Source of the DNA: Vibrio sp. S9_S30
GTDB lineage: Bacteria > Pseudomonadota > Gammaproteobacteria > Enterobacterales > Vibrionaceae
NCBI RefSeq assembly: GCF_014694455.1
Contig: NZ_JAAUWT010000012.1
Coordinates: 124,001 to 188,000 of the forward strand
Length of the DNA stretch: 64,000 nt
Reading direction: 5' to 3'
Both the position numbers and the translations under genes were made by a program. The notes below the pieces were generated by a model, which worked only from the letters and a program-made list of their open reading frames with translations, did not search any database and had not been told where the DNA came from. Shown one piece after another: positions 8,811 to 18,304 of the stretch (its first letter is position 1; each line of letters begins with the position of its first letter).

Positions 8811-9933
8811 TAAAACAAGAAGAAGGCTGCTAAAGGCCGCCTTATTTGGTGCTTCTGCGCCATTACTAACGGTTGCTTGCTCATCAAGAGAGCAAACGCG
8901 CTATTCTTCCCCTGCCTTAATAGGGTGCTCCATTTTAAATCGCGACAAATACTTTGCGACGGTTGCGGATATAGAAGGTAGCCCAATACACCAGATTCCA
9001 CTTCCTGCAAGAGGTCACGGTGTGGCGATCGACAAAAAGGGATCACTGGCGGTGGTTTTTGGTCGAAGACCGGGTGCCTTCTTCCAGCCTTTTGATTTTC
9101 ACACTGGCGAGACGCTTCCAATCGTGGCGACCAAACCGGAACGCCATTTTTATGGGCACGGTGTGTTTTCTCCCGATGGGCAACTATTGTATGCCACAGA
9201 AGGAGAGAGAGGTTCGAGCCGAGGGATTATTGGTGTTTATGATGCTTCCAGAAATTTTGAAAAGATTTCAGAATTGACAGGCTTTGGTTTAGGTCCTCAT
9301 GAAATCATCATGTTACCTAATGGTCATTTAGCGGTGGGCGTTGGAGGGGTTCATACCAATGGTCGAAGACCGTTAAACCTTGAAACCATGTCACCGTCAC
9401 TTACCTACATCAGCTCGGAAGGCAAAATACTTGATCAAGTGTCGCTTTCAGATAACAGGCTGAGCATCCGGCATTTGGCGTATGGCTTTCAGCAACAAAG
9501 TGTTGAGAGTCAAAGCCTTCAAAAACAAGCGAATACCCAAGGTCTTGTTTTTTGTGGGCAGCAATACCGTGGGTCACCCGACGATTATCCAGCCCTGTTA
9601 GCGGTTCATCGTATGGGGCAACCATTGGTTTCGTTTAAGGCAGAACCCGAACAGTGGGCACGCTTTAACCAGTATATTGCCAGCATAGCGGTCGTAGGTG
9701 ACTGGGTACTGGCGACATCTCCTAGGGGAAATTGTTATGGGATCTGGAGCGTATCAACAGGGGAATTACTGGACATTGAGTCACTTCCTGACGCCTCGGG
9801 GGTTGTAGTAAATCAGAATGCTTTCAAAATAAGCTCAGGAGCAGGAAGAGTGATCTCGCGCCCCATTCAAGGTGATGAAAAAAAATATTCATCTGGTATT
9901 CATTGGGATAACCATTGGTCTTCGATAATCTAA
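8800..9933 (+). CDS. DUF1513 protein, probable Tat-exported beta-propeller
   Basis: 377 residues starting MVTDKTRRRLLKAALFGAS, a twin-arginine-like signal followed by a Cys (TVACSS) that may be lipidated. The rest is beta-rich with repeating blocks such as GHGVFSPDGQLLYATE and LGPHEIIMLPNGHLAVGVGG, as in seven-bladed propellers and in the DUF1513 family. It is the last gene of the irp operon. No enzyme activity is established. A Tat substrate folded before export would fit a cofactor- or metal-bound protein, but that is inference. Confidence 0.8.
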   Translation: MVTDKTRRRLLKAALFGASAPLLTVACSSREQTRYSSPALIGCSILNRDKYFATVADIEGSPIHQIPLPARGHGVAIDKKGSLAVVFGRRPGAFFQPFDFHTGETLPIVATKPERHFYGHGVFSPDGQLLYATEGERGSSRGIIGVYDASRNFEKISELTGFGLGPHEIIMLPNGHLAVGVGGVHTNGRRPLNLETMSPSLTYISSEGKILDQVSLSDNRLSIRHLAYGFQQQSVESQSLQKQANTQGLVFCGQQYRGSPDDYPALLAVHRMGQPLVSFKAEPEQWARFNQYIASIAVVGDWVLATSPRGNCYGIWSVSTGELLDIESLPDASGVVVNQNAFKISSGAGRVISRPIQGDEKKYSSGIHWDNHWSSII

Positions 9934-9962
9934 AAACTGATACAAGTTTTTATAGTATTTTT
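9932..9962 (+). terminator. Probable terminator of the irp operon
   Basis: AAAAACT and AGTTTTT pair across a 6-base loop immediately at the stop codon, followed by T-rich sequence. The stem is AT-rich and weak. Confidence 0.5.
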
Positions 9963-10015
9963 TTGCCATACTTTAGGAACACATATATTAGAAACTAAAG
10001 TAAGTGAGGCGGGTT

Positions 10016-11644
10016 GTGGGATTGAAGAAGTGCTGTTTTTTCATACTTATAACTATGCTGCCTTACTTTTCGTTAGCAAACAATTACTACGCGGTAACAT
10101 GGGTAAACAGCTCAACCCCAGCAGGGGTGGTTTTGTCGCATCAAGATGTTATCGCGTCGCTTTACCACGAGTATCAATATCAACCTATTTGGTTTCAATA
10201 CGATGCGATAGTGGCATTTGAATCTCAGTTAGAAAATCTAGTACTGTCAGACGTAAGTGAGCTTTTCTATAAAAGATTGTTGGCCCTCAAAAAGGCTCGC
10301 TATTACAATCGTTGGCAAGAGTTCGATGTTTTAGCGACAGACACCCTATTAAATTACATCAGCTATACAGAGTTGGCTCAATCCATGGGGAAGGGGTGGT
10401 TTTTCGGAGGAGGAGTACCTGCAATCCTGCCACCTCCTTCAGAATTTAGCTTGAGTGCGTTCCGTTTAGCGTTATCTCAAGATAAATTGGTCGAGTTTAT
10501 TTCGGCTCTGGTACCACAGTCTCCCTTTTACAGCGACTATCAATTTGCCATTCATGAACTCAAGCCTTGGCTTAACATCTACCTAGGTGACTATAGCCAA
10601 AAAAGGCGTTATGCCCGTCTCGGCGATAGGCTTTCACATAAACGTGTATTGCTTAATCGGCTTGAGGTATTGAGGTATGACGTGTCATCGGTCGATATTT
10701 CTGCTCAGGACAACGCTGATAAAACGTACGATGCTAACCTTGAAGTATTGATCAAACAATTCCAAGCCCAACATGGGTTAGAGCCTGACGGTATTATTGG
10801 TCCAAAAACCATTCAATGGATCAACGCATCAATAGAGGAACGCCTTCGGCTTATTGCATTAAATGCACAGAGGCTGCGTGTTTGGCCTCTTCAAAGAGAT
10901 CACATTGTGTTGGTTAACGTTCCTCAATACTCGATGTCGTACTGGCTTGGAGGGAAAGAAACCTTTTCTTCGGATGTGATAGTAGGTCGCCCTTCAAGGA
11001 AGACGCCGTTGATTGATACTAGAATGGATTCGGTGATAGTGAATCCGAGTTGGAACGTACCTCGTAAAATCATGGAGAACGACATATTACCCAAGGTCAT
11101 CAACGAAGAAGCGTATCTGACCGACCATCATTATGAGATTGTTGAAAGTTGGCAAAATCGGATATTGGTGGATCCGCGAGGCATCGACTGGGCGTCCATT
11201 GACCCTAAGAATTTCCCGTATCGTATTCGTCAAACCTCCGGTCCATACAATGCTTTGGGAAAATACAAATTCAATACCCCAAATAAGAACGCCATCTTCT
11301 TGCATGATACACCCGCTAAATCATTGTTTGCTCAATCTAGGCGGGCATTCAGTTCCGGCTGCATTCGCATAGAGTCGGCGGAGAGCTTTGCGCATCTGCT
11401 GTTAAACACGCATTCTAAAATCCAACCTAGCCACCATGAAAGAATCAGTCGGGAAGAGACGGTTGTGGTTGCGTTGAAAGAAAAGATCCCCGTATCCATC
11501 ATCTACCAAACGGTTTGGACAGAAAACGGACAAGTGCAATACCGCAGTGACGTCTATAAATACGATCAACTGAGTCGCAGTTCAAATTTTGACGCGAAAC
11601 TTACAAATCTAATCAATGTAGATAAAACTCTTTCTGCTCAATAA
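10016..11644 (+). CDS. ldtD: L,D-transpeptidase (LdtD/YcbB type)
   Basis: Periplasmic enzyme making 3-3 cross-links in peptidoglycan. After a signal peptide (CCFFILITMLPYFSLA) come the YcbB N-terminal scaffold, a peptidoglycan-binding helix bundle (IKQFQAQHGLEPDGIIGPKT) and a YkuD catalytic domain with HDTPAKSLF and FSSGCIRIE. The catalytic Cys codon is at 11360. The start is uncertain: GTG 10016 has GAGG six bases upstream, while GTG 10004 is the longer option. It is followed by mepK and gloC as in E. coli ycbB-ycbK-ycbL. The product is about 540 residues, slightly shorter than E. coli LdtD. Confidence 0.92.
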   Translation: MGLKKCCFFILITMLPYFSLANNYYAVTWVNSSTPAGVVLSHQDVIASLYHEYQYQPIWFQYDAIVAFESQLENLVLSDVSELFYKRLLALKKARYYNRWQEFDVLATDTLLNYISYTELAQSMGKGWFFGGGVPAILPPPSEFSLSAFRLALSQDKLVEFISALVPQSPFYSDYQFAIHELKPWLNIYLGDYSQKRRYARLGDRLSHKRVLLNRLEVLRYDVSSVDISAQDNADKTYDANLEVLIKQFQAQHGLEPDGIIGPKTIQWINASIEERLRLIALNAQRLRVWPLQRDHIVLVNVPQYSMSYWLGGKETFSSDVIVGRPSRKTPLIDTRMDSVIVNPSWNVPRKIMENDILPKVINEEAYLTDHHYEIVESWQNRILVDPRGIDWASIDPKNFPYRIRQTSGPYNALGKYKFNTPNKNAIFLHDTPAKSLFAQSRRAFSSGCIRIESAESFAHLLLNTHSKIQPSHHERISREETVVVALKEKIPVSIIYQTVWTENGQVQYRSDVYKYDQLSRSSNFDAKLTNLINVDKTLSAQ

Positions 11645-11754
11645 CTAACCATCACTATTGTGTTAAACGCAAATAATTTGAGCTGCCGACTAATTGACGG
11701 TTGTATCAATTGCGTTTACTGTCGCGACTTTGCAAGCCGCACTAGATTATTGAG

Positions 11755-12306
11755 ATGACAATAAGAGAACTCACTCGCCGAGATTTTTTATGTAGGACAG
11801 CACTCGTCACTGCTGCCGTGACGCTCCCTTTTTCTCCTACCGTATTGGCCACCTATGCAAACCGACCGCGCACCTTGTTGTTGAATAACCTACATACCGG
11901 TGAGTTGCTTGAATCTTGCTATTTTGATGGCAAAAAGTATGTGTCTAACGAGATGGCTCAGATTAACCGTTTGTGTCGTGATCATCGTCGAAATGAAGTT
12001 CATACGATGGATAGAGCATTGTTTGATCAGATAAACGCTATTCAAAACATCATTGGTAGCAAAGCGGAAGTGCAAATTATTTCGGGTTACCGCTCGCCAA
12101 CAACCAATGAAACGTTACGTGAAAAATCCAAATCGGTGGCCAAAAAAAGCTATCACATGCAAGGAAGAGCACTCGATTTTCGTCTAGATGGCGTTCGACT
12201 GTCGGAGGTGAGAAGAGCGGCGATGTCGCTAAAAGTGGGTGGCGTCGGTTACTACCCTAAAAGCAATTTTATCCATATTGATACGGGGCCGGTTCGGGCT
12301 TGGTAG
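11755..12306 (+). CDS. mepK: Tat-exported murein endopeptidase (MepK/YcbK, DUF882)
   Basis: 183 residues with a twin-arginine signal (LTRRDFLCRTALVT, cut after TVLA) and a peptidase M15-like fold. Metal ligands appear as SYHMQGRALDFR and FIHIDTG near the C terminus. E. coli MepK cleaves 4-3 and 3-3 cross-links, the latter being the bonds made by LdtD. The gene directly upstream here encodes that transpeptidase, so the pair makes and cuts the same linkage. The ribosome site is weak. The 110-base gap allows a separate promoter. Confidence 0.9.
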   Translation: MTIRELTRRDFLCRTALVTAAVTLPFSPTVLATYANRPRTLLLNNLHTGELLESCYFDGKKYVSNEMAQINRLCRDHRRNEVHTMDRALFDQINAIQNIIGSKAEVQIISGYRSPTTNETLREKSKSVAKKSYHMQGRALDFRLDGVRLSEVRRAAMSLKVGGVGYYPKSNFIHIDTGPVRAW

Positions 12307-12394
12307 GCAGCTTTTCGGCTCGTCTGTCTGCTTGTAAAAATCAAAGGCAAATGTCATAGTCTTTGGCGATTCAAGTTGATACAAGGTAAGGAAA

Positions 12395-13048
12395 ATGAGC
12401 CTTCAATATAGAGTGGTGCCTGTCACTTCTTTCCAACAAAATTGTTCCATCGTTTGGTGTGATGTCACCATGGAAGCCATTGTGGTTGACCCTGGAGGCG
12501 ATGTACCGAAATTAGAGGCAATGATCCGCGACTTAGGTGTGAAGATCGTAAAAATTGTGCTTACTCATGGGCATTTAGACCATGTTGGTGGTACAGAGGA
12601 GCTGGCTCGGTCACATAATGTTGACATAATTGGTCCACATAAAGCAGACAATTTTTGGTTACAAGGCTTGGAAGGACAAAGTCAAATGTTTGGGTTCCCG
12701 TTAACCGAAGCGTTTGAACCGACAACATGGTTGGATGAAGGTGACATTGTCACATTCGGGCAGGAACAGTTAGACGTTTTACACACTCCGGGTCATACAC
12801 CTGGACATGTTATTCTTCACAGTCAAGCATCTCAAACCGCATTCGTTGGTGACGTTTTGTTTCATGGTGGTGTGGGTAGAACGGACTTTCCTCAAGGGGA
12901 TTTCAATACACTCATCCGCTCGATTAAAGAAAAATTATGGCCTCTGGGTGATGACGTCAAATTCGTTCCAGGTCATGGTCCGGAGTCTACATTTGGGCGA
13001 GAAAGGGCAACCAACCCATTCGTTGCAGACGAAATACCACTCTATTAA
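12395..13048 (+). CDS. gloC: Hydroxyacylglutathione hydrolase-like metallo-beta-lactamase fold protein (GloC/YcbL)
   Basis: 217-residue cytosolic metallohydrolase with the binuclear zinc motif THGHLDHVGG (residues 57-66), HTPGHTPGH, GDVLFHGGVGRTDFP and a final VPGHG, all typical of type II glyoxalase relatives. E. coli YcbL hydrolyses S-lactoylglutathione. AAGGTAAGGAA precedes the ATG. It shares its neighbourhood with ldtD and mepK as in enteric bacteria, without an obvious biochemical link to cell wall work. Confidence 0.9.
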   Translation: MSLQYRVVPVTSFQQNCSIVWCDVTMEAIVVDPGGDVPKLEAMIRDLGVKIVKIVLTHGHLDHVGGTEELARSHNVDIIGPHKADNFWLQGLEGQSQMFGFPLTEAFEPTTWLDEGDIVTFGQEQLDVLHTPGHTPGHVILHSQASQTAFVGDVLFHGGVGRTDFPQGDFNTLIRSIKEKLWPLGDDVKFVPGHGPESTFGRERATNPFVADEIPLY

Positions 13049-13052
13049 AAGT

Positions 13053-13103
13053 GATGGTAGATTAAGGTGGATGGTAGATTAAGGCGGATGGCAGATTAAG
13101 GCG
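13053..13103. repeat. Tandem repeat, three units of 17 bp
   Basis: GATGGTAGATTAAGGTG is followed by two copies with one or two changes each, starting five bases after the gloC stop. It is non-coding and lies between convergent genes. Confidence 0.9.
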
Positions 13104-13133
13104 GAATTCAGGAAGTGTTGGGCTGATGACCCT

Positions 13134-13808
13134 TTAAGTGTTTTCATTGTCGGCTGCTGCTAGGTACCGTCTAACTAAGCCGACAAATTCTTCCTCACTT
13201 CTATCTAAATCCGATGTGGAAATGAAAATATCGTACCCAAAGTTTTCTCGTTGGTAGGTCATTCTATTCGCCAGTATCGCCTGTAATCCTTTATATATAT
13301 AGCCCCTTTGAGTGACGAAGTGTTTGGAATCTAAGACAATATCTTCAAAGGGCGTGTTCTCTTTACCGGATTGTTTCATTCCTAAATAGAGTAAAGAACG
13401 TTGTTCTAGAAGCAGTTGTGTGCTGATTCTTGGGCATATGTTATCAAGATAGGGCTCGTATTCTTTTAGCTTTATACCGATCCAAGGAATGGGTTGGTGC
13501 CATCCGTCTTTTTCATACGTGCAAATGCCAATTTGACTGATATTAGTCCATTTTACCACCCAGCCTCCTTTAAACATGTGTTGTTGAAAGTGAGTTGCCG
13601 TTAGGGTGAAAGAAACTTTACTCTTTTCAATAAGAAAATGAGTAACAGCAAAAAAGGTAATGAGCCCGAAAAGTGACAAGAATGCTTGTTGAATACTCGG
13701 TGATAATATGAGCAAAAAGAACGCGATCAGTGTGGCGGACGCCATGACGATTTTCCCTGTTGGAGAAGAGTAACTGAATGCTATGTTGGTTAGGTGTACG
13801 GTATTCAT
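13134..13808 (-). CDS. DUF2982 membrane protein
   Basis: 224 residues with two adjacent membrane segments near residues 21-58 (IVMASATLIAFFLLIL and SLFGLITFFAVTHFLIE) and a larger cytoplasmic domain. The fold recalls PH-like membrane proteins (WVVKWTNISQIGI), and the whole fits the DUF2982 family found in vibrios and relatives. The function is unknown. It is transcribed against gloC and divergently from the next gene. The start MNTVHLT is the only good ATG. Confidence 0.75.
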   Translation of the reverse strand: MNTVHLTNIAFSYSSPTGKIVMASATLIAFFLLILSPSIQQAFLSLFGLITFFAVTHFLIEKSKVSFTLTATHFQQHMFKGGWVVKWTNISQIGICTYEKDGWHQPIPWIGIKLKEYEPYLDNICPRISTQLLLEQRSLLYLGMKQSGKENTPFEDIVLDSKHFVTQRGYIYKGLQAILANRMTYQRENFGYDIFISTSDLDRSEEEFVGLVRRYLAAADNENT

Positions 13809-14005
13809 ATTGTTGTGCCATTCAATCCTTTTAGGGGATGGCTCCAGTCTCTAGTTCTGTCTAAATAGTAGCCTTTCGGCGAACCTTTCCCCATTTTTAC
13901 GTTGAAAGTTCCCGATAGGCTACAAATTGGTGTCATATTTTGGTATAAATCGCGCTTCAAATTTTTCACCACTGCGCGGTATAGCAGTGAAATGGAGAAA
14001 ACCCA

Positions 14006-14374
14006 ATGAGACTCGCTCACAAACGTAAAGTGCAGGCTAAACTGCAAAAACGCATCCAAGCGACTTTAAATGTGGCTAAAGCCGATCCTGTCGCAAAGAA
14101 GCCGACTGCGAAAAAGGCTGTTGAAGCCAAAGTGGAAAAGCCAGCTGTAAAAGCACAAGCCGCTGTTAGCTTAACGCCAAAACAACAAAGTGTTTTGGAT
14201 ATCGTTGCAAAGAACCCAGAAGGCATTAACCCTAAAGGGATTGGTCTTGAAGCTGGCCAGGAAGACGCGAAAGCGGCATCTTGGGCAACGGGTGCCCTGA
14301 AAAAACTTCTAGAAGACAGTTTAGTCGTAAAAGAGCAATTGGCAGGCAACAAAGTGGTGTACAAGCCAGTATAA
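14006..14374 (+). CDS. Small putative winged-helix DNA-binding protein
   Basis: 122 residues in two parts. The first is a Lys/Ala-rich linker-like N terminus (AKKPTAKKAVEAKVEKPAVKAQ), the kind of basic tail found in histone-like proteins. The second, from residue 55, resembles a MarR/winged-helix domain: SLTPKQQSVLDIVAKNPEG, a helical EDAKAASWATGALKKLLEDSL, then a short beta wing. GGAGAA precedes the ATG. Vibrio genomes carry it annotated as a transcriptional regulator, by my recollection. Targets are unknown. Confidence 0.65.
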   Translation: MRLAHKRKVQAKLQKRIQATLNVAKADPVAKKPTAKKAVEAKVEKPAVKAQAAVSLTPKQQSVLDIVAKNPEGINPKGIGLEAGQEDAKAASWATGALKKLLEDSLVVKEQLAGNKVVYKPV

Positions 14375-14587
14375 ATAACCTCTGCTCTGGATAACATGGT
14401 CGCCATTTTTGCCGCTAATCTGCGTTGAATGCATTTGCTATTGGTTTGCTATTGACGCGTAAATTTGCCTTGTTACCAATCAAAACCTCTGATTAAAAAG
14501 GAGGCAAAATACGATTTCCATTTAATGAAATGAGTTATGTGGTTTCTTATCCAAAGCTGAGGTTAATTAGCGATGTATTTCGTGATG
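14375..14587. other. Intergenic stretch ahead of a strong terminator
   Basis: No convincing gene. A GGAGG at 14501 is followed by no start codon at a proper distance. The distance from the upstream stop to the terminator (about 210 bases) leaves room for a 3'-UTR or a small RNA, but I see no clear promoter for one. Confidence 0.3.
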
Positions 14588-14618
14588 AAGCCCCCGTTTT
14601 GGGGCTTTTTTTTCTTTT
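14588..14618 (+). terminator. Intrinsic terminator
   Basis: AAGCCCC and GGGGCTT pair around CGTTTT and are followed by a run of T. It closes transcription from the 14006 gene or from a small RNA between. Confidence 0.85.
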
Positions 14619-14656
14619 TTTTCAAATTAATTTAACGTAAAAAACGCGACTATTCG

Positions 14657-14756
14657 TACGTATATTCTCCCACCTCTCCATTTTTTATCTGCTCAATTTA
14701 TTGATAAGTCAGCTTGCAAAGACTTAAATCTCTATTAGATTACGTATATATACGTA
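14657..14756. promoter_or_regulatory. Three TACGTATAT motifs upstream of the TRAP operon, two forming a palindrome
   Basis: TACGTATAT occurs at 14657-14665 and 14741-14749, and in inverse at 14748-14756, so 14741-14756 is a perfect 16-bp palindrome. The sites lie about 250-350 bases before the dctP-like ATG. NarL-type regulators often bind paired inverted heptamers, and a regulator of this type is encoded at 19739-20395. The assignment is inference. Confidence 0.45.
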
Positions 14757-15000
14757 GGGTTAAAGCTCTATGGGCTCTCTGAATAAATAATTACGTCCGT
14801 GCTCACCCTAATAGGTAAATGGATTGTAATAGTGCATTGTTATATCACCTAGGTGAGATCCGGACAGAGCTCTTAGCCTGCCTAGCCTCTTTGACGTTAT
14901 TCAGGTGAAGAGAATATTCGGGTGTAGAGGTTGCTTGGGTATATTCGCAATGCCATTCAGGGATGGTTTGTGAGCAAACACAACATAGGACGTGAAACAA

Positions 15001-16097
15001 TGAGTCTCTTAAAAAAATCAATTCAACGCACTCTAAAAGGCACTTTAATTGCTGCTGCGGCATGTGCTGCGATGGTGACGGCTTCCGCCAGTGCAGCGGA
15101 AAAAGTGTATCGACTAAAACTGGCTGAAACTTGGGGGCCAAACTTCCCAATATTCGGTGATGCGACTAAGAACATGGCTAAGATGGCCGAAGAAATGTCT
15201 AATGGTCGTTTGCAGATCCGCATTGACTCTGCGAATAAGCACAAAGCACCTCTTGGTGTTTTCGATATGGTGAAATCAGGTCAATATGACATGGGTCACT
15301 CTGCTTCCTATTACTGGAAAGGCAAAGTGCCTAACACACTTTACTTTACGTCTATGCCTTTTGGTATGCTCCCAGCAGAACAGTATGCTTGGTTCTACTA
15401 CGGTGGTGGTATGGAGTTGATGAATAAAGTGTACTCGCCGCACAATTTGCTGTCTTTCCCCGGTGGTAATACAGATATGCAAATGGGGGGATGGTTCCAA
15501 AAAGAAATCAACTCTGTCGATGACTTAAAAGGTCTGAAAATGCGTATCCCAGGTTTTGCCGGAGAAATCCTTGCAGAACTGGGTGCTAAGCCTACAAACA
15601 TCGCACCAGGTGAGTTGTATACCTCATTAGAGCGCCGCACTATCGATGCGTTGGAGTGGGTCGGTCCATCGTTAGATTTGCGAATGGGTTTCCAAAAGAT
15701 CGCACCTTACTACTACACAGGTTGGCATGAGCCAGGTACGGAGCTTCAGTTCCTTGTGAATAAGCGTACTTGGGAACGCTTGCCTGATGACTTGAGATCC
15801 ATCCTACAAGTAGCAATGAAAACAGCGGCTTACGACATGTACACGCAAGCAACCCATGAAAGTGGTAAAAACTGGTCAACAATCAAAACTGAGTATCCAA
15901 ACATTCAGGTGAAAGATTTCCCTGCACCAGTCATGAGCGCAATGCGTGAAGCCAATGATCGCCTATTAGCGAAATACGCTGAAAGTGATGAGCTTGCGAA
16001 AGAAATTCAAAAATCTCAAGCGGATTATTTGAAGCAAGTTCGTTCATGGATTGACATTTCACACCGTGCGTACCTGAACAGTCAGGCACAGCAATAA
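15001..16097 (+). CDS. TRAP transporter substrate-binding protein, 2-keto-acid (TakP) type
   Basis: Periplasmic binding protein of 365 residues from the ATG at 15001, with a signal peptide cut after SASA. It has the DctP fold and the TakP-like blocks SASYYWKGK, FPGGNTDMQMGGWFQKEI, LKMRIPGFAGEI (the Arg that holds the substrate carboxylate), IDALEWVGPSLD and YYYTGWHEPG. The family binds pyruvate and other 2-keto acids, lactate or related hydroxyacids, so one of these is the likely ligand. AGGACG precedes the ATG. A hairpin separates it from the permease genes, as expected where the binding protein is made in excess. Confidence 0.88.
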
Positions 16098-16139
16098 TAA
16101 GGTCTTCAGACCCAAAAAATATAGGTCAGTGAGCCTATC

Positions 16140-16161
16140 GCTGGGCGAGTTATCGCCCAGC
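16140..16161 (+). terminator. Attenuating hairpin behind the binding-protein gene
   Basis: GCTGGGCGA and TCGCCCAGC form a 9-bp stem with a 4-base loop. Only a weak T tract follows, so partial read-through to the permease genes is likely. Confidence 0.65.
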
Positions 16162-16187
16162 TTATTACTCAGGTTTAAATAAAGAGT

Positions 16188-16219
16188 TTTAATTTAAAAG
16201 CACTTTAATTTAAAAGCAC
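16188..16219. repeat. Tandem duplication of 16 bp
   Basis: TTTAATTTAAAAGCAC occurs twice head to tail, with the start of a third copy, in the gap between binding protein and permease. Confidence 0.9.
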
Positions 16220-16345
16220 TTTCAATAACGTGAGTACATGAGTCCAAGAAATATCAGGGTCTTCTTAAAGTCTACGCTGCCTTATCATGTTGGTGTAGTA
16301 CTGGTTAGGCTCTAACCTCTCGTTTGTCTTTCCAAGGAGTATGGA

Positions 16346-16870
16346 ATGAGAAGCCTCATTTACATGGAACGATTCTTTAACCGTATCAGCGATGTGCTGG
16401 GTTGGATCTCCAGTATATTATTTTTATTACTGCTGCTTAATGTCGTATACGACGTTGTCATGCGGTATGCCTTTAACGATGTATCCATTGCATTTCAAGA
16501 AATGGAATGGCATTTATTTTCTGCCGTATTCTTGCTAGGGGTGCCCTATGCACTCAAGGCTGGGGGGCATGTACGTGTCGATATTTTTTACGAGCGTCTT
16601 TCCTATCGTGCGAAAGCGATCATCGATATTTTAGGTACCCTCTTTTTCCTATTTCCGTTTTGTCTGCTTGTTGTGTGGTTTGGCATCGGCTTTGCCCAAG
16701 AATCTTATGCTCTTGGCGAGACATCCGGCGATCCTGGCGGCTTGCCGTATCGATGGATCATTAAAGCTATGATTCCTGTTTCGTTCTTTTTCATGGCAGT
16801 GAGTGGCATTGGTTTGCTGCTTAACTCATTGAATAAGATTTTTAACCCAAGCCCAGCTCATGCCAGATAA
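16346..16870 (+). CDS. TRAP transporter small permease (DctQ-like)
   Basis: 174 residues with four membrane segments (WISSILFLLLLLNVVYDVVM, LFSAVFLLGVPYALK, ILGTLFFLFPFCLLVVWFGI, AMIPVSFFFMAVSGIGLLL) as in the DctQ family. The conserved HVRVD motif follows segment two. AAGGAG lies six bases before this ATG, which decides against the ATG five bases upstream. It partners with the large permease encoded 15 bases downstream. Confidence 0.88.
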   Translation: MRSLIYMERFFNRISDVLGWISSILFLLLLLNVVYDVVMRYAFNDVSIAFQEMEWHLFSAVFLLGVPYALKAGGHVRVDIFYERLSYRAKAIIDILGTLFFLFPFCLLVVWFGIGFAQESYALGETSGDPGGLPYRWIIKAMIPVSFFFMAVSGIGLLLNSLNKIFNPSPAHAR

Positions 16871-16885
16871 TAAGGAAGTACTATT

Positions 16886-18169
16886 ATGATTGGAATTGTC
16901 ATGTTTCTGGTTGCGCTGGTGGCTTTGCTATTAGGGTTTCCTGTCGCGTTTACCTTTGGTGGTATTGCTTTGCTCTTCGGCGTATGGGCTGAAGGGGCAG
17001 ACATGTTTGCTTTCATGCCTTATCGCATCGAATCCATTATGCAGAACACGGTGTTAATGGCAGTACCGTTGTTTATCTTCATGGGTTTGGTGCTGCAAAA
17101 AACCAAATTGGCGGAGCAGTTGCTTGAAGCCATGGGACGCCTGTTTGGTTCGGTACGTGGTGGTATTGCGATATCGACGGTGTTAGTTGGTGCATTGTTA
17201 GCAGCCTCAACAGGTGTCGTAGGGGCATCTGTGGTGGCTATGGGGCTTATCTCTTTGCCTGTCATGCTGAAATATAACTATGACAAGGGATTGGCGTGTG
17301 GAACGATTTGTGCCTCGGGTACGCTGGGTCAAATTATTCCGCCTTCGATCGTATTGATCCTTCTTGGCGACGTGTTGGGCGTGCCAGTAGGGGATTTATT
17401 CCAGGCCGCTGTGGTTCCTGGTTTGGTACTGGTTGGCGCATACGTTGTTTATATTCTCATTTACGCGAAGTTGAATCCTGAGTCTGCTCGACCTATTGAT
17501 CGCGATGAATCTGTCTCTCGTCGTGAAGAGGTGATCGAAGCGTTAAAAGCTGTTGTTCCACCTTTGGCTCTGATCGTTGTTGTTCTTGGTTCAATTTTTG
17601 CTGGCATCGCTACGCCAACAGAATCGGCAGCGTTGGGGGGGGCTGGTGCGATAGTGTTGGCACTGTTATACCGTCAATTTAGCTGGGGAATGGTTTACGA
17701 CGCGTCCAAAGAAACCGTTAAAGTCACAGCGATGGTGTTCGCTATCTTACTGGGTGCAACGGCGTTTTCAATGGCGTTTACCTATACAGGCGGTGATTAC
17801 TTGGTGGAAGAATGGATGTTGAAAATCCCGGGTGATAAATGGGGTTTCCTTATCATTACCATGCTGGTGATTTTGATTTTGGGCTTCTTCATCGACTTTG
17901 TGGAAATTTGTTTCATCATTGTTCCTATATTGGCTCCAGTTGCTGAGTTAATGGGCATTAACATGGTTTGGTTTGCTATATTGATAGCAATGAATCTGCA
18001 AACGTCTTTCTTAACACCACCATTTGGTTTTAGCCTGTTCTATTTGAAAGGGGTTGCACCGAAAGGAGTGTCAACGGGAGATATTTACCGAGGCGTGATG
18101 CCCTTTATCGCCATTCAAGTTGCAGTTTTAGCTACCATTCTTGTTTTCCCTTCGCTTTACGGAATGTGA
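16886..18169 (+). CDS. TRAP transporter large permease (DctM-like)
   Basis: 427-residue inner-membrane protein with about twelve hydrophobic segments and DctM-family motifs: AVPLFIFMGLVLQKT, GGIAISTVLVGALLAASTGVVGASV, GTLGQIIPPSIVLILLGD, TPTESAALG and LQTSFLTPPFGFSLFYLKG. It forms the sodium-driven channel with the small permease and takes substrate from the 15001 binding protein. AAGGAAG precedes the ATG. It is the last transporter gene, followed after 135 bases by the kinase. Confidence 0.92.
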   Translation: MIGIVMFLVALVALLLGFPVAFTFGGIALLFGVWAEGADMFAFMPYRIESIMQNTVLMAVPLFIFMGLVLQKTKLAEQLLEAMGRLFGSVRGGIAISTVLVGALLAASTGVVGASVVAMGLISLPVMLKYNYDKGLACGTICASGTLGQIIPPSIVLILLGDVLGVPVGDLFQAAVVPGLVLVGAYVVYILIYAKLNPESARPIDRDESVSRREEVIEALKAVVPPLALIVVVLGSIFAGIATPTESAALGGAGAIVLALLYRQFSWGMVYDASKETVKVTAMVFAILLGATAFSMAFTYTGGDYLVEEWMLKIPGDKWGFLIITMLVILILGFFIDFVEICFIIVPILAPVAELMGINMVWFAILIAMNLQTSFLTPPFGFSLFYLKGVAPKGVSTGDIYRGVMPFIAIQVAVLATILVFPSLYGM

Positions 18170-18304
18170 TCTCACGATTGTTGCTACCGCTAGTTTCATT
18201 GAAACAATAGGACTTAATGCCTGCCTTTGATACAGTCAGAGGCAGGTTAAACGTTATCCCCAATCAATGGCGTTCATCAACGCTTGGGTGAAAGAGGGAA
18301 TAGA

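Noticed and set aside
14530..14640. Short ORF starting MSYVVSYPKLRL
   Set aside because: It reads straight through the terminator hairpin into a poly-Phe tail, and the nearest GGAGG is about 25 bases too far upstream.
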